Below, one piece after another: positions 1 to 10,306 of a stretch of 64,000 nt of DNA. The position numbers were made by a program, and so were the translations under genes. Origin of the DNA: Phocoena phocoena (taxonomy: Eukaryota > Chordata > Mammalia > Artiodactyla > Phocoenidae). Below the pieces are notes generated by a model, which saw nothing but the letters and a program-made list of their open reading frames with translations, was not told the origin of the DNA and ran no database searches. The stretch is taken from contig NC_089221.1 of the NCBI RefSeq assembly GCF_963924675.1, positions 4,647,851 through 4,711,850 on the forward strand, in the 5' to 3' direction. Positions within the stretch are counted from its first letter, which is position 1, and the number at the start of each line of letters is the position of its first letter.

Positions 1-847
1 CTACGGCTGCGTGTGTCATCACACTCGATATCTGTTGTTGAACATTTAATTTCTCCCTCTCGCAAGTTTAGCATTAAGTTAGCAGTAGTGCTAAGCTATT
101 TCTTTAGGTTGAACACATGGATGGTAGCCCAATCCAGGTCTTAGCCACACACCCAAAGCTTAATAGGCAACTCCTTGATATTTAGGCTTTTACCTTCCAT
201 CTCAGAATTGTTGAGGATGTGCACTTCTATTTTTAGTCTAATTCCTGTTTTGTAATTATGTTGCAAATAGCAGACCATTGTTGTGTGTTGTTTTAACTTC
301 CTGACTCCCATTCTTGGGGTGTGTATTATGATGTACTTCCTGAGCTGTTTAGACGTGCTTTAGAAAAAAAATAAAATGTCAGTGTGCACAGAGACAGGCT
401 GCATTTCATGGAGAAGCTTGGTGTCTGCAGGACCAGCTGGGAGGCAGTGGCAGGAATTCAGGGAGAAATGTGGCACCTGGGGAGTGGAAGTGCGGGATCT
501 CAGGCAGGGACTGGGTGGCTCATTGGAGGTGGGGATGGAAGAAAGCGGAGGTAAGTATAACTCCCAGGCAAAGACCAGGATGGCAGGGCAGGGGGCATTA
601 ACCGTACAAGGTACAACAAGCAGCATGATGGAGCCTAGGTTTAGCCGTGGCATGCTGGGGCATCCTCACGATGGAGATGTCAGATGGGGGCTTCCATAAG
701 CAGGCAGGGTTGCTCTGGGACACAGCTGGGGAGAGATCAGTCCACTCTAGTTAACCTCATGACGTGGACACACTTCTCTGAGGGAGGGAGTGCAGGAGAA
801 GAGGGAAGAGGGCAGAGCCCTGGGGAAAGGCTCCACTTAGGGATGAG
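1..847. other. Unassigned intergenic sequence
   Basis: I recognise no repeat family or gene here. Overlapping open frames of roughly 70-120 codons occur on both strands, but none has a recognisable domain and their overlap on opposite strands suggests chance. A short A-rich run lies near 363-375. The 3' half is moderately G-rich. Confidence 0.5.
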
Positions 848-1396
848 TGTTGCCGAAACTCTGCCTCTGTTCACTGGTGCCGCGTAGCAATGTGGAGACG
901 GCGTTCTGGATGAAGTAGAAAAGAATAGCTTTCTTGCTTTGCCAGGCAAAGGAGGACACAGCAGGCTCCTGCCCTCGAGACTGTGTGTCCCACCCTGGAG
1001 CGGGTAGTGAAGAGTTTTATAGTGCTCAAGGAGCAGGGCGTGATCAGGCCGTGGACATTCCTCTGATTGGTTGGTGGTGAGGTAACCGGGAGTCAGCATC
1101 ACCAGCCTTCTGGTTCTGACTGGTCTGGGGTCTCCGTGCTTGTGGGCCCGCCTACAGTTAACTTTCCCCTGCTTGTGGGGATTTCACTATCTGCCAAACA
1201 GCTCAAAGGACATGGCTCAGAATATTATCTATAGCCCTTGAGGAAGAACTAAAGGTTCTGACTTTGTTCAATGGCTAAAGTATTATTATTTTGTCTTGCT
1301 TGCCTGTTTTCCTTTCTTTCTGCATTTTCTCACTTCTCTGATTAAATGTATTCTTTGACTAAAGTTTTTCTGCAGACAAAAGGCAGGCAGAGGACA
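848..1396 (-). mobile_element. Solo LTR of an ERV1-like endogenous retrovirus
   Basis: Read on the minus strand, this 549-bp unit begins TGTCCT and ends GGCAACA, as LTRs do. It contains a CCAAT box (ATTGG on the plus strand at 1066-1070), a TATAAAA box (1015-1021), and about 85 bp further on a degraded polyadenylation signal, AAGAAA in place of AATAAA (930-935). The order CCAAT, TATA, poly(A) signal, U5 is the normal U3-R-U5 layout. The flanking four bases are TGAG (844-847) and TGGG (1397-1400), which fits the 4-bp TSD of gammaretrovirus-like elements with one mismatch. No internal retroviral genes adjoin it, so it is probably a solo LTR left by recombination. The class is inferred from architecture and not from a database match. 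Confidence 0.6.
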
Positions 1397-1639
1397 TGGG
1401 TGGGGGTCTATTCTCAGAAGACCCCATAGGGTCCTGCTTGGTTACATGAGCAAAGGAAGAAGATACCACGAAGGAGACTGGTAAAGGGCAGCCTGAGGGT
1501 TAGGGAAACCAGGAGAGTGTACAGCGCAGTGAGAAGCAGGTGTCCCCAAAACCTGCCTCCCCACTTCTGCACCCAGCTCTGAGCCAGCAGGCTGACCTGA
1601 ATAGACCACATTCATAGCCTCCTGTGCCTTTAGCTCTAG

Positions 1640-1895
1640 GTGGAGTCCGGCCGATGGGTGGCTCAGGCAGGGGGTGGGAGGTGCAGAGACTGGATCATCG
1701 TGCCTGTCCTTTGTCCCTTCAGCTTGAGCAGTAGCCTTGTTCCCTGGTGATGCCAGTGCCCGGGGACCTGGCCACCCCTTGTTGTTCCCCCTGGACCCTG
1801 TGCATAAACTTCGTGTAATCCCTTCATTAAATGCTCGTCAGTTATGCTCCTTTGAGAAATACATTTTCCCAGCCTGGACCCTGAGTGATGCAGTG
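1640..1895 (+). mobile_element. Possible old MaLR-like LTR fragment
   Basis: The stretch from about 1735 resembles the 3' part of old mammalian MaLR LTRs: a cytosine-rich segment, then a TTCATTAAATGCTC block acting as a poly(A)-signal-like region, then a GACCCTGAGTGATGCA-type end. The 5' part is too diverged to place. The minus-strand open frame of 150 codons across 1663-2115 has no recognisable domain and is probably chance. Confidence 0.4.
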
Positions 1896-2356
1896 ATCCC
1901 AGGGTGCACCAGGTCAGGGAGATCTCAAGGTTGGATTCAGCACTCAGGTCTCTGATGGCGGTGAGGGCTATCTCAATAGAGGCATGTTGGGAGAAGATCA
2001 CATGAACGCCATTGGGAGTCAGGCTGTTTCCAGGGGTTGTCACTGTAGATGCTTTGCCAGCCCTCAGTATTCTATGAATGGTTCCTCCTAGAAGGATAGG
2101 GGACACCTTCATCATGAATTTACAATCATAGCACTTTATTCATTGCTTTTTAAAGACTTTCTTAAATAGGGGTTTTCTTATTTCTCAAAGTGTTAACAAT
2201 CATCATTTTCACACAAAAGAAGCAATCAAAAGCTGTTGGTGATTTCTCAATGTGTTGTGCTGTGACTTTGCCTCTCAGAGATCTGGGCGATGTCCAGAGT
2301 GACTCAGGGCTCTTAGGCATGGAACCAGTTGTGTCCTCACAAGGACTGAAGACCTA
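1896..2356. other. Unassigned sequence
   Basis: No gene or repeat recognised. It lies between the possible LTR fragment and the first SINE. Confidence 0.4.
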
Positions 2357-2366
2357 CCAGGCACCC

Positions 2367-2607
2367 TTTTTTTTCCTTTTTAAAATTTTTAATTAATTAA
2401 TTTATTTATTTATTTTGTGGTACGCGGACCTCTCACTGTTGTGGCCTCTTCCATTGCGGAGCACAGGCTCCGGATGTGCAGGCTCAGCGGCCATGGCTCA
2501 CAGGTCCAGCCTCTCCGTGGCATGTGGGATCTTCCCGGACCGGGGCACGAACCCATGTTCCCTGCAACAGCAGGCCGACTCTCAACCACTGTGCCACCAG
2601 GGAAGCC
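2367..2607 (-). mobile_element. CHR-type tRNA-derived SINE
   Basis: This is a minus-strand copy of the cetartiodactyl CHR SINE. The tRNA-like head with degenerate A and B boxes lies at the right end (about 2540-2607), the tRNA-unrelated body in the middle, and an A/T-rich tail (T-rich on the plus strand) at 2367-2417. It is flanked by a perfect 10-bp direct repeat, CCAGGCACCC, at 2357-2366 and 2608-2617, the TSD expected when L1 machinery mobilises a SINE. Open frames running through it on both strands are by-products. Confidence 0.92.
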
Positions 2608-2617
2608 CCAGGCACCC

Positions 2618-3464
2618 CTTTTATCACATCTCTCCATCAGTTCAGGGAAATGATGCCCAGAAACACATGGGGAAATTAAAGCAGGGGTGCCTGGTGGAGG
2701 GGAACATCTGTTAGCTTCTAAATAGCAGGGACCCTTCATCTGTCCAAAGTCTCCATGACCTCACAGCAAGGGGGCCAGTGGAAGTGGCCTCATTGCATCA
2801 GCATTTCCATGATGCTTGATCATATCACAGATCACATGAGTCCTAGTCTTGTGTAGCATTCATTCTCAGCCCTGAAAAGAATTTAGTTCCCTTCATTTCT
2901 GACCTTCCCATCTTAAAAATATTCATTGCATTCTTGGCCAAGGTGACTTCAGTAGAGAAAATAATTGATTCTTATAAAGAGTAATCTTTTCTACCAAAAG
3001 AAATTATTTTTAATAGCTGGATTTTATTAATGAAGTCATATGAATTGCAGGAATAAAGATTTCTTCAGGAAGCAATAAACACCAAAAGATGAGGATTTAT
3101 TTCATTTCTCCAAATATTACTACCCATTATGAATTTCACACCTAATACAACGGTCCTCCTCAGCTCGTAGACTTACCAGGCACCTGAGGGGCAGGCAGAA
3201 TGATCCACCCCACACGTAGTAGTGATGGCCTTGCAGGGAGACAAAAGGACATCATTTCCATCAGGGACACTCTTCAAAGTTCTCCTCATACAGATAATAA
3301 GGGACACAGAGATGCTTTTAATCAATTGTGCTAACTTTTAAAATTGCTTTAAAATTTTACCATTTTTTCCCCTAAAATTCCAGGCTTTGCCTTTTGAATA
3401 TTTGATGACACTTGAATTAAATTCAGCAGAAAGGAGTATTCAAAGATCATCTGTATGCCTACAT
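2618..3464. other. Unassigned AT-rich sequence
   Basis: No gene or confident repeat recognised. 2930-3120 is AT-rich and could hold an old, diverged element that I cannot name. Confidence 0.4.
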
Positions 3465-3481
3465 CTCACGGTTAATTTTTA

Positions 3482-3698
3482 TTATTTTTTTCTGTTTGTT
3501 TGTTTTTGCGGTACACGGGCCTCTCACTGTCGTGGCCTCTCCCGTTGAGGAGCACAGGCTCCGGACGCGCAGGCGCAGCGGCCATGGCTCACGGGCCCAG
3601 ACGCTCCGCGGCATGTGGGACCTTCCTGGACTGGGGCACGAACCCGTGTCCCCTGCATCGGCAGGCGGACTCTCAACCACTGTGTCACCAGGGAAGCC
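3482..3698 (-). mobile_element. CHR-type tRNA-derived SINE
   Basis: A minus-strand short-form CHR SINE close to the other short copies in this window, with its tail (T-rich on the plus strand) at 3482-3510 and the tRNA-like head ending at 3698. The TSD is 17 bp: CTCACGGTTAATTTTTA at 3465-3481 and CTCATGGTTAATTTTTA at 3699-3715, with one C/T mismatch. The good preservation implies a fairly recent insertion. Confidence 0.93.
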
Positions 3699-3715
3699 CT
3701 CATGGTTAATTTTTA

Positions 3716-4470
3716 AATGGTGAAATCTATACATAAACTAGCACTCAAGGAGGGGGTGGGAATAAAACCAAAGCCAGTGGCCCAAACTGTGGCTGTGTCT
3801 GGAGACTGATTCCAGTCTAGGACCAGGGATCCGGCTGCCACTGATCATGACTCAGACGCAGCTGCAGCTGCCTTTCTTCAACCTCTGCTTCCCCTCCCCT
3901 GCCTCTGTAAGAGAATGGAAACAGAAAAAAAGACTTTTTAGGTCTTTTCCAGTGCTGAAAGTCCTTGTCTTCATGAATTTTCTCTTCGTGACTCCTCTAT
4001 AAATTAATAATGGGGAAAATAGTTCAAGATGACATCAGTTTTTTTTTTAAGCAAAAAAATAGAGAAAACCACCAAGCTGCTTGGGTCGGTTATTCCCCCA
4101 ATACATAAATTCTGACTTATATTTTGCCCCAAACTCCTTGCTTAGCCAGAATTTTTATTAGTGGGCAAAGATCCAGAATGAAACAGAAATATAGTTGTGG
4201 CTTTGTCCCAAATTACATCCTGCACTTGGCTCAATCATCACTGTCTACAGCCAAAGAGGGTCCCCTGAATACAAGCAGGCCTCTCTCCTTGAGGAATGTC
4301 TTCTGGCTCCCCCAGCGGAGACAAGGAGGCAGGAACGCTGGTGTCTTCTCTGCACAGGGACACAGGGACACCGCGGAGGGAAGAGGGAAGAAAGGATCCA
4401 GGAGCTAAAAAAAGATGGGTGAGATTGATTGGTTGCTATGGCTTGTCTTTTTGTTTTTAATCTCAGAAAT
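3716..4470. other. Unassigned sequence
   Basis: No gene or repeat recognised. Contains a T run near 4040 and a purine-rich stretch near 4370-4400. Open frames of 94 and 75 codons overlap each other in different frames and look accidental. Confidence 0.4.
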
Positions 4471-4716
4471 ATTTTATTTTTTTATTATTTTTCTTTTCCA
4501 TTTTGGTTTATTAGAGTATACTGAATATAGTTCCCTGTGCTCTACAGTAGGACCTTGTTGTTTATCCATTCTATATATAATAGTTTGCATCTGCTGACCC
4601 CAAACTCCCTCTCCATCCCTCCCTCAACCCCCTCCCCCTTGGCAACCACGAGTCTCTTCTTTATGTCTGAGTCTGTTTGTTTCATAGATAAGTTCATTTC
4701 TGTCATCTTTATTATT
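4471..4716 (-). mobile_element. Older L1 3' UTR fragment, interrupted by a younger L1
   Basis: On the minus strand this is the 3' UTR of an older cetartiodactyl L1 subfamily. It contains the block that on the plus strand reads CTGTGCTCTACAGTAGGACC, and a pyrimidine-rich tract at 4600-4640. Its poly(A) tail is the T-rich stretch at 4471-4500. It stops where the next, younger L1 begins, so it appears to be the target of that insertion. A few bases after 5931 (TGTCA then GTTTTAGATT) could be its continuation. Confidence 0.75.
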
Positions 4717-5563
4717 TTTAATTTTTTTAACATCTTTATTGAAGTATAATTGCTTTACAGTTGTGTGTTAGTTTCTGCTGTATAACAAAGTGAATCAGTT
4801 ATACATATACATATATCCCCATATCCCCTCCCTCTGCATCTCCCTCCCACCCTCCCTATCCCACCCCTCTAGGTGGTCACAAAGCACTGAGCTGATCTCC
4901 CTGCACTATGCAGCTCCTTCCCACTAGCTATCTATTTTACGTTTGGTAGTGTATATATGTCCATGCCACTCTCTCACTTCCTCCCAGCTTACCCGTTTCC
5001 TCCCTTTGTCCTCAAGTCCATTCTCTATGTCTGTGTCTTTATTCCTGTCCTGCCCCTAGGTTCTTCAGAACCATTTTTTTTTTTTTTTTAGTTTCCATAT
5101 ATGCGTGTTAGCATACGGTATTTGTTATTCTCTTTCTGACTTACTTCACTCTGTGTGACAGACTCTAGGTTCAGCCACTTCACTACATATAACTCAATTT
5201 CATTTATTTTTATGGCTGAGTAATATTCCATTGTATCTATATGTGCCACATATTCTTTTTCCATTCATCTGTCAATGGACACTTAGGTTTCTTCCATGTT
5301 CTGTCTATTGTAAATAGAGCTGCAATGAACATTGTGGTACATGACTCTTTTTGAATTATGGTTTTCTCAAGGTATATGTCCAGTAGTGGAATTTCTGGGT
5401 CATATGGTAGTTCTATTTTTAGCTTTTAAGGAACCTCCATACTATTCTCCATAGTGGCTGTATCAGTTTACATTCCCACCAACAGTGCAAGAGGATTCCC
5501 TTTTCTCCACACTCTCTCCATCATTTATCATTTGTAGATTTTTTGATGATGGCCATTTTGACC
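4717..5563 (-). mobile_element. L1 3' portion (sense part of a 5'-inverted L1)
   Basis: Minus-strand L1 from the end of ORF2 through the 3' UTR to the poly(A) tail at 4717-4735 (T-rich on the plus strand). It matches the other young L1 tails here (18084-18943, 31773-32851) over the AATAAAGATGT end, the GGGAGG-rich segment and the region coding the ORF2 C-terminal Cys motif. A 5088-5100 T run corresponds to the internal A tract of the L1 3' UTR. The frame is broken. It joins, at about 5563, an oppositely oriented segment of the same element (next entry). Confidence 0.93.
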
Positions 5564-5931
5564 CTCCTCCTAGAGAAATGGAAATAAAAACAAAAGTAAA
5601 CAAATGGGACCTAATGAAACTTAAAAGCTTTTGCACAGCAAAGGACACTATAAACAAGATGAAAAGAAAACTCTCAGAATGGGAGAAAATATTTGCAAAC
5701 GAAGCAACTGGCAAAGGATTAATCTCCAAAATATACAAGCAGCTCATGCAACTCAATAACAAAAAACAAACAACCCAATCCAAAAATGGGCAGAAGACCT
5801 AAATAGACATTTCTCCAAAGAAGATATACAGATCGCCAACAAACACATGGAAGGATGCTCAACATCACTAATCATTAGAGAAATGCAAATCAAAACTACA
5901 ATGAGGTATCACCTCACACCGGTCAGAATGT
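5564..5931 (+). mobile_element. Inverted L1 ORF2 segment (5' part of the same insertion)
   Basis: Plus-strand L1 ORF2 sequence that encodes [19 protein letters not shown] and continues to the motif coding for the RYHLTPVR region. It ends at GGTCAGAATG (5922-5931), exactly where the minus-strand neighbour begins in L1 coordinates (GGTCAAAATGGCC read on the minus strand at 5563). The two segments therefore make one continuous stretch of L1 with its 5' part flipped, the signature of twin-primed reverse transcription. About ten bases are shared at the junction, so almost nothing was lost. The ORF is a remnant and non-functional. Confidence 0.9.
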
Positions 5932-7227
5932 GTCAAGTTTTAGATTGTTTTGTGGAGAATACTTTGAGGGTATAAGAAAGAGAAGTAAAACTATTGAAGA
6001 TATGGAAAATACTGTGGACAAGAGAGGTTAAATTGTGCTGTGGCATGACATAAATCCTCCAAGAATGCAGCTTTGGAGAGCCTACCTGGGCTTGGAGGAG
6101 CTGAGCTTCCTGAGAAAGGGATGGGGTGGTCACCTGGAAGGAGACGGGGACATTCTTTTGGGTTTCAGTCCCATGCCACCTCATGAAACATTGCAGGAAA
6201 CCTGCCTGAGATGTTGGGTGGTGGTGCCTCGCTGCGGGGACAGCTTCTGTCTTGACTCACCAAGATGGAGAGGCAGGTGGGCAAACCCCCCACTCCCTCC
6301 TCAATGATATCGGTGCTTCTCCTCACTAAGTTGCTAAAAATCTAACAGGATGCTTTTGCTCATGGGGTTGTGGTGTTCCATGAACAAGGGTCAAAATATC
6401 ACAGACCCGATGGCTCAGGCAGGGTCTGAGGGCTGGTTGTGGACTATTTCTCTTCTGGCTGTCATGTTTCAGAGAATCCCACCACTGCGTGCTTGATATT
6501 TCACAGCTGGAAGCTTCTGACTCCACTGACAAAATAAGAGGGAGGGTAGGAGGATGGCGTTTTCAGAGGGAGATACAAGCCCTCTGCAGAACACATGCAG
6601 AGGCTCCCACAGAGACCCACACAGGGACAGAAGCGCACAGAATACGCACTATGGGGGCAGTGGTTAATGAAGGAATGCTGGGCTAAGTCCGTTCCCTCCA
6701 GGTGAGGGTTTCCCTGACCCGCACTCTGGGAAGTTTGTCCCAGGCTTTCCTCTCATCTCCCTGCCGTCCTCTCCTCACTTAGCCACAGCCAGGCAGGGGA
6801 AGGGGCTCTGCACTCTTACTCAGCTTGTGGGAGGTCCTGGACATCTCCAGCAGTGCCCAGCGTCCTCAGAGGGGGAATGAAGAAGCAACTGGCCTGGGGG
6901 ATGCAGGGCCGGGGTCAGGCCCAGCAGACAGGGCCTGTGTGCAGCGGTGGGAGAGAGTGGACCGTGGTGACCACAGGGCTGAGCACGGGGTCCAGGAGCA
7001 AAGCTGGCTTGCTGAAGCCAAGAGCAGCGGGGCTCCATCTGTGTGCCAGGTTCTGCACCAGGACTGATGTTTTGAGAATGTCAATGATGTAGACTTAGAA
7101 CACTAGAAACCCAGAGAAAAGAGGGCTGTGCTCAGACAAATGCATTGTTTCGCTGGTAAAGCTAGCGTTGGCCGAAGAGGGATCTTTATTTTACATCTGG
7201 GGATTCAGACTGTATTGGAAGCTTTGC
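5932..7227. other. Unassigned sequence, partly GC-rich
   Basis: No gene or repeat recognised. 6060-7070 is GC-richer than the surroundings, and overlapping open frames of 65-90 codons occur on both strands without recognisable domains. Nothing supports an exon. Confidence 0.4.

Positions 7228-7271
<44 letters not shown>
7228..7271 (+). repeat. (ATT)n microsatellite
   Basis: About 14 uninterrupted ATT units. A pure array of this length is likely to be length-variable between individuals. Confidence 0.98.
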
Positions 7272-7590
7272 GGCTGAGACCTTTCAGACGTGAGCTTGGG
7301 ATCCAAGGCTGTCACTACCCGCTGTCGGGGAGGTGGCAGGCAGTTCCTACCCAAGGCTCAAAATCCCGAGGAATTGCATTTTCCTGAAAACCCCAGGAGA
7401 GGAAACATCAAAAAGATGAAGGTGAGAACCAGACACACAGTAACGATGATCTGTTGCCCGAAGATGGTGCGGTGGCTGCCTGGAAGCCTCCTTCCCTCAT
7501 TTTGAAAAAGGCCATCGAGATAATTAAATTGCAGCATTTCAATAAATCTCTGCTTCCTCTGACATCTGCATCTCCCTGACATCCAGCAGT

Positions 7591-7618
7591 GCGGGCGGGG
7601 GCGGGGGCGGGGGCGGGT
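7591..7618 (+). repeat. (GGGGCG)n tract with G-quadruplex motif
   Basis: Five runs of three to five G separated by single C or GC, meeting the usual G3+N1-7 pattern for a G-quadruplex. The repeated GGGCGG units are also GC-box (Sp1-like) sequences. The tract is followed at once by a CTGCG repeat. No gene start is visible nearby. Confidence 0.9.
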
Positions 7619-7619
7619 G

Positions 7620-7640
7620 GCTGCGCTGCGCTGCGCTGCC
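7620..7640 (+). repeat. Short (CTGCG)n pentanucleotide repeat
   Basis: Three to four tandem CTGCG units directly downstream of the G-rich tract. It gives a CpG-dense patch in otherwise CpG-poor DNA. Confidence 0.85.
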
Positions 7641-8924
7641 GGCACCGTGTCATGATGGACGCGATCACGGAGCTCAGCCCAGGCGTACCAGTGCTGGGAG
7701 AAAGCAGCTGAAGAGAAAGACAGTGAAGAAAGATCAGGGAGAAGTGAGAACCACCAACCAGGCTCTCGACGGCAAGGATATTAATGTGACAAGTGAAGGG
7801 ACCCTAAGTGCCACTCGGTGTGCCCCAGCTCAGAGTGACTTTGTATTTTTCTACTCGTGTGTGTGTGTGTGTACATGTGTGTGGGTGTGCATGCTTCCAC
7901 GGGTAGTTTTCTCCTACGTTCTTTAGTCTGCTTGGCCATCAGTTTTTACATTTACTTGTCACGGCCCCTAGAGTGACATAAAATGCTGCTTTGGGCTCCC
8001 CAACATTGAAGACAAGGTGAAACGTGTTTTGTGTTGCATGAATTTTAAACCCTCAAAGAGAGAAGGGCTCACGTGTCACACCAACTCTGAGGACAAAAGC
8101 CCATGGAGGCCAGGGGCGTGTGTGTGGAAAGCAGACACGGAGGCTGCAAACTGAAGCCCCACAGCTTTGTTCTGTCTGCTCCGTGCTTGTAGGAACTTGA
8201 GACATGTTCCCATACTGGGCAGAATATGGATTCTCCTTGTCCTGTCTGCTCGGCAGCCAGGGGTTAAGGGAAGAAGTTAATAAATGGACAATGGAAACCT
8301 CCACTTGGAATGGACCGTGGTGGGAGGTCCTTGTGCTATCCAGAGGGTTCCAGGCCCAGCCAGCTCCCTGTTGTGTTGAGTGACAGAAACTGCCCAGAGG
8401 AAGAGGGTCAAGGTCCAAGGGTGGGGGGCTTCCACATATGGAATTGCATACATCCAACCCAATAGAACATGGGGCCAGTGACAGAGAGTGTCAGGCCCAC
8501 AGCTTGGTGGGAACACTGGCTGCCTCACCCTGAGTGGGGGGAGTAATGGAGACCAGCCATCCTTGGCCAAAAGGGAGATGCCATCTCCCCTCTCTTTCCC
8601 CCTCTGCTCTCCCTCGGGTGAGGCTGTGGTGCTGAGCTTGGAGCTGAACTCATGAGGGGCTCTCAGTGCGGGGAAGGTGGCACTGCTGGCATTTTAGGCA
8701 GTGGTGGCTGAGGAATCCCGACAGGAGGCTCCCCCCAAAACCACAGCTGCCCTGGAGCCCCAGGAGGGATCGTATCCACACAGGTAGCCCACAGGCTCTC
8801 TCCAGAGATGCTTTATACATGTATATTCTCCTGCCCTCTTCCCTCTCAAAAAAAAGTACAGGTGTCCACAGTCTGAAGGGATGGTTAAACAAATACTGTA
8901 ACCCTAAGATTTAGGCCAAGCTAC
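7641..8924. other. Unassigned sequence with a short (GT)n
   Basis: No gene or confident repeat recognised. A (GT)n run lies at 7857-7873 with an interrupted extension to about 7890. A 134-codon minus-strand frame at 8053-8457 and a 97-codon frame at 8277-8570 overlap and show no domain. Confidence 0.45.
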
Positions 8925-9095
8925 GCCCTGAGCTTTGGAGCCAGAAAAGCATGCTTTGATCCTGACTCCATCACTTCATAGCTGCACCATGTGTGAGTTA
9001 ATTACCTCCTCTGAGCATCAGTGTGGTTGATGACAAGGTATAACAATACCTTGCAAGAAGACGTATAACAATACTTACTTTTCAAGGTTATTAAC
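8925..9095 (+). mobile_element. MIR SINE
   Basis: A diverged MIR in plus orientation. The core is visible as TTTGATCCTGACTCCATCAC, then TAGCTG, GAGTTAATTACCTCCTCTGAGC and two ATAACAATAC blocks matching the MIR 3' part. A short duplication of the TATAACAATA motif (9041-9073) seems to have arisen inside it. Confidence 0.75.
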
Positions 9096-9749
9096 AAGGT
9101 TGGACAATCTATTGACGAAATTAATGACAGCGTTTCAGATAGAAAATGTATGTGCATATGATTATCTCAGATGCTGAAATAGCATGGGACAAAATCCACC
9201 ACCATTTCTTCAAAAAGACCTGGCAAAGTTGGAATAAGAGAGTTCTTTAAATTGACACCGGCTGTCTGCTAGAATCCTGCGCTAAATGTTCTACATGCCT
9301 AAAAAGAGATGTTTCCATTACAGTCACGAGTCTGCCAAGGAGTCCTGCTTTCCATGCTCATGGTCCCCACTGACCTGGATGTTCTAACCGCTGTGATGAT
9401 AATAAAAATAAATAAATAAATGAATCAAAGGAAAGTGACATTTACCAACTGTGTGATTAGCTGTCCAGGAAAGCCAGGAAGAGGAACAGAAAGCTCTTTG
9501 CCAACTGAGTGAAGCAGCCAGTTATAAGGGCTATAAATAGCAACTTGTCTCTATGCCGGAATCAGCAATTAGAACATTTTATAACAAAAATTCCTAATTC
9601 CACTGAAATGAAAGTAAAGAAACAATTCCTCAAATATACATGAAATGCATGTGAAATCCATATAAAGTTCTGGAGAACATGAAAGGAGTATGCGTCACCA
9701 GAGAAGCACACTGGGATCCTGAATGGGGGCAGTCAGCCCATGAACCCAT
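9096..9749. other. Unassigned sequence with a small AAAT-rich run
   Basis: No gene recognised. An (AAAT)n-type run lies at about 9403-9424. The AT-rich DNA from about 9560 may belong to the old L1 that follows, but I cannot place it. Confidence 0.4.
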
Positions 9750-10306
9750 CAGTCTCTCACATCAATCTATAGATTAATGAAATACCTACCAAGAGGGCAG
9801 CATACTTTTTAGGTAACTGGGCAAGCTGATTATAGAATTCATGTAGAAGGTATAAACATTATAAAACCCATGACAAGCATCAGTGAAAAATTAATCCTTC
9901 TTATGATAAATGTGTGATAAAGACTTTAATTGCAATAAAGCTGGGAAAATATGGACCGTGTCTTATACGTTTTAGTAAAACTGACTATCAATTTGGAAAA
10001 AATTCAGTTTGATACCTTCCTAACTTCATATCATACAAAAATGACTACCATGTAGATCAGCATAATGTACAAAGAAGATGATGAGATAGTCCAAAATAAA
10101 CATAGAATAGTATTTTATAATACAGAGACTTAAAATAAATAATTAATAGATTATGCTCTTAGAAGTTAAAAATCTTCTGTCTAAAAGTCCCCATAAACAA
10201 AATTAAAGCAATCAACCATCTAGAGAGATTTGCAACATGTACAATTGACCCAAGGTTAACGTTCATAATGTATAAAGTGTTTCTAAAATCTCTTAGAAAG
10301 TAACTC
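9750..10306 (+). mobile_element. Old L1 (L1M-type) ORF2 fragment, first copy
   Basis: Degenerate plus-strand L1 ORF2. Recognisable points are the CAAGCTGATTATAGAATTCATG stretch (9822-9843), the AAAATCTTCTGTCTAAAAG stretch near 10170 and ATGTATAAAGTGTTTCTAAA near 10269. It carries many stops and indels. Its last part corresponds to a point in ORF2 downstream of where the next fragment starts, so the two come from separate insertions or a rearrangement. Confidence 0.65.

Noticed and set aside
1663..2115. 150-codon minus-strand open frame
   Set aside because: It overlaps a probable old LTR fragment and shows no domain.
2417..3723. Paired similar peptides on both strands at several places, which might suggest a gene family
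   Set aside because: They are translations of CHR SINE copies in the two orientations.
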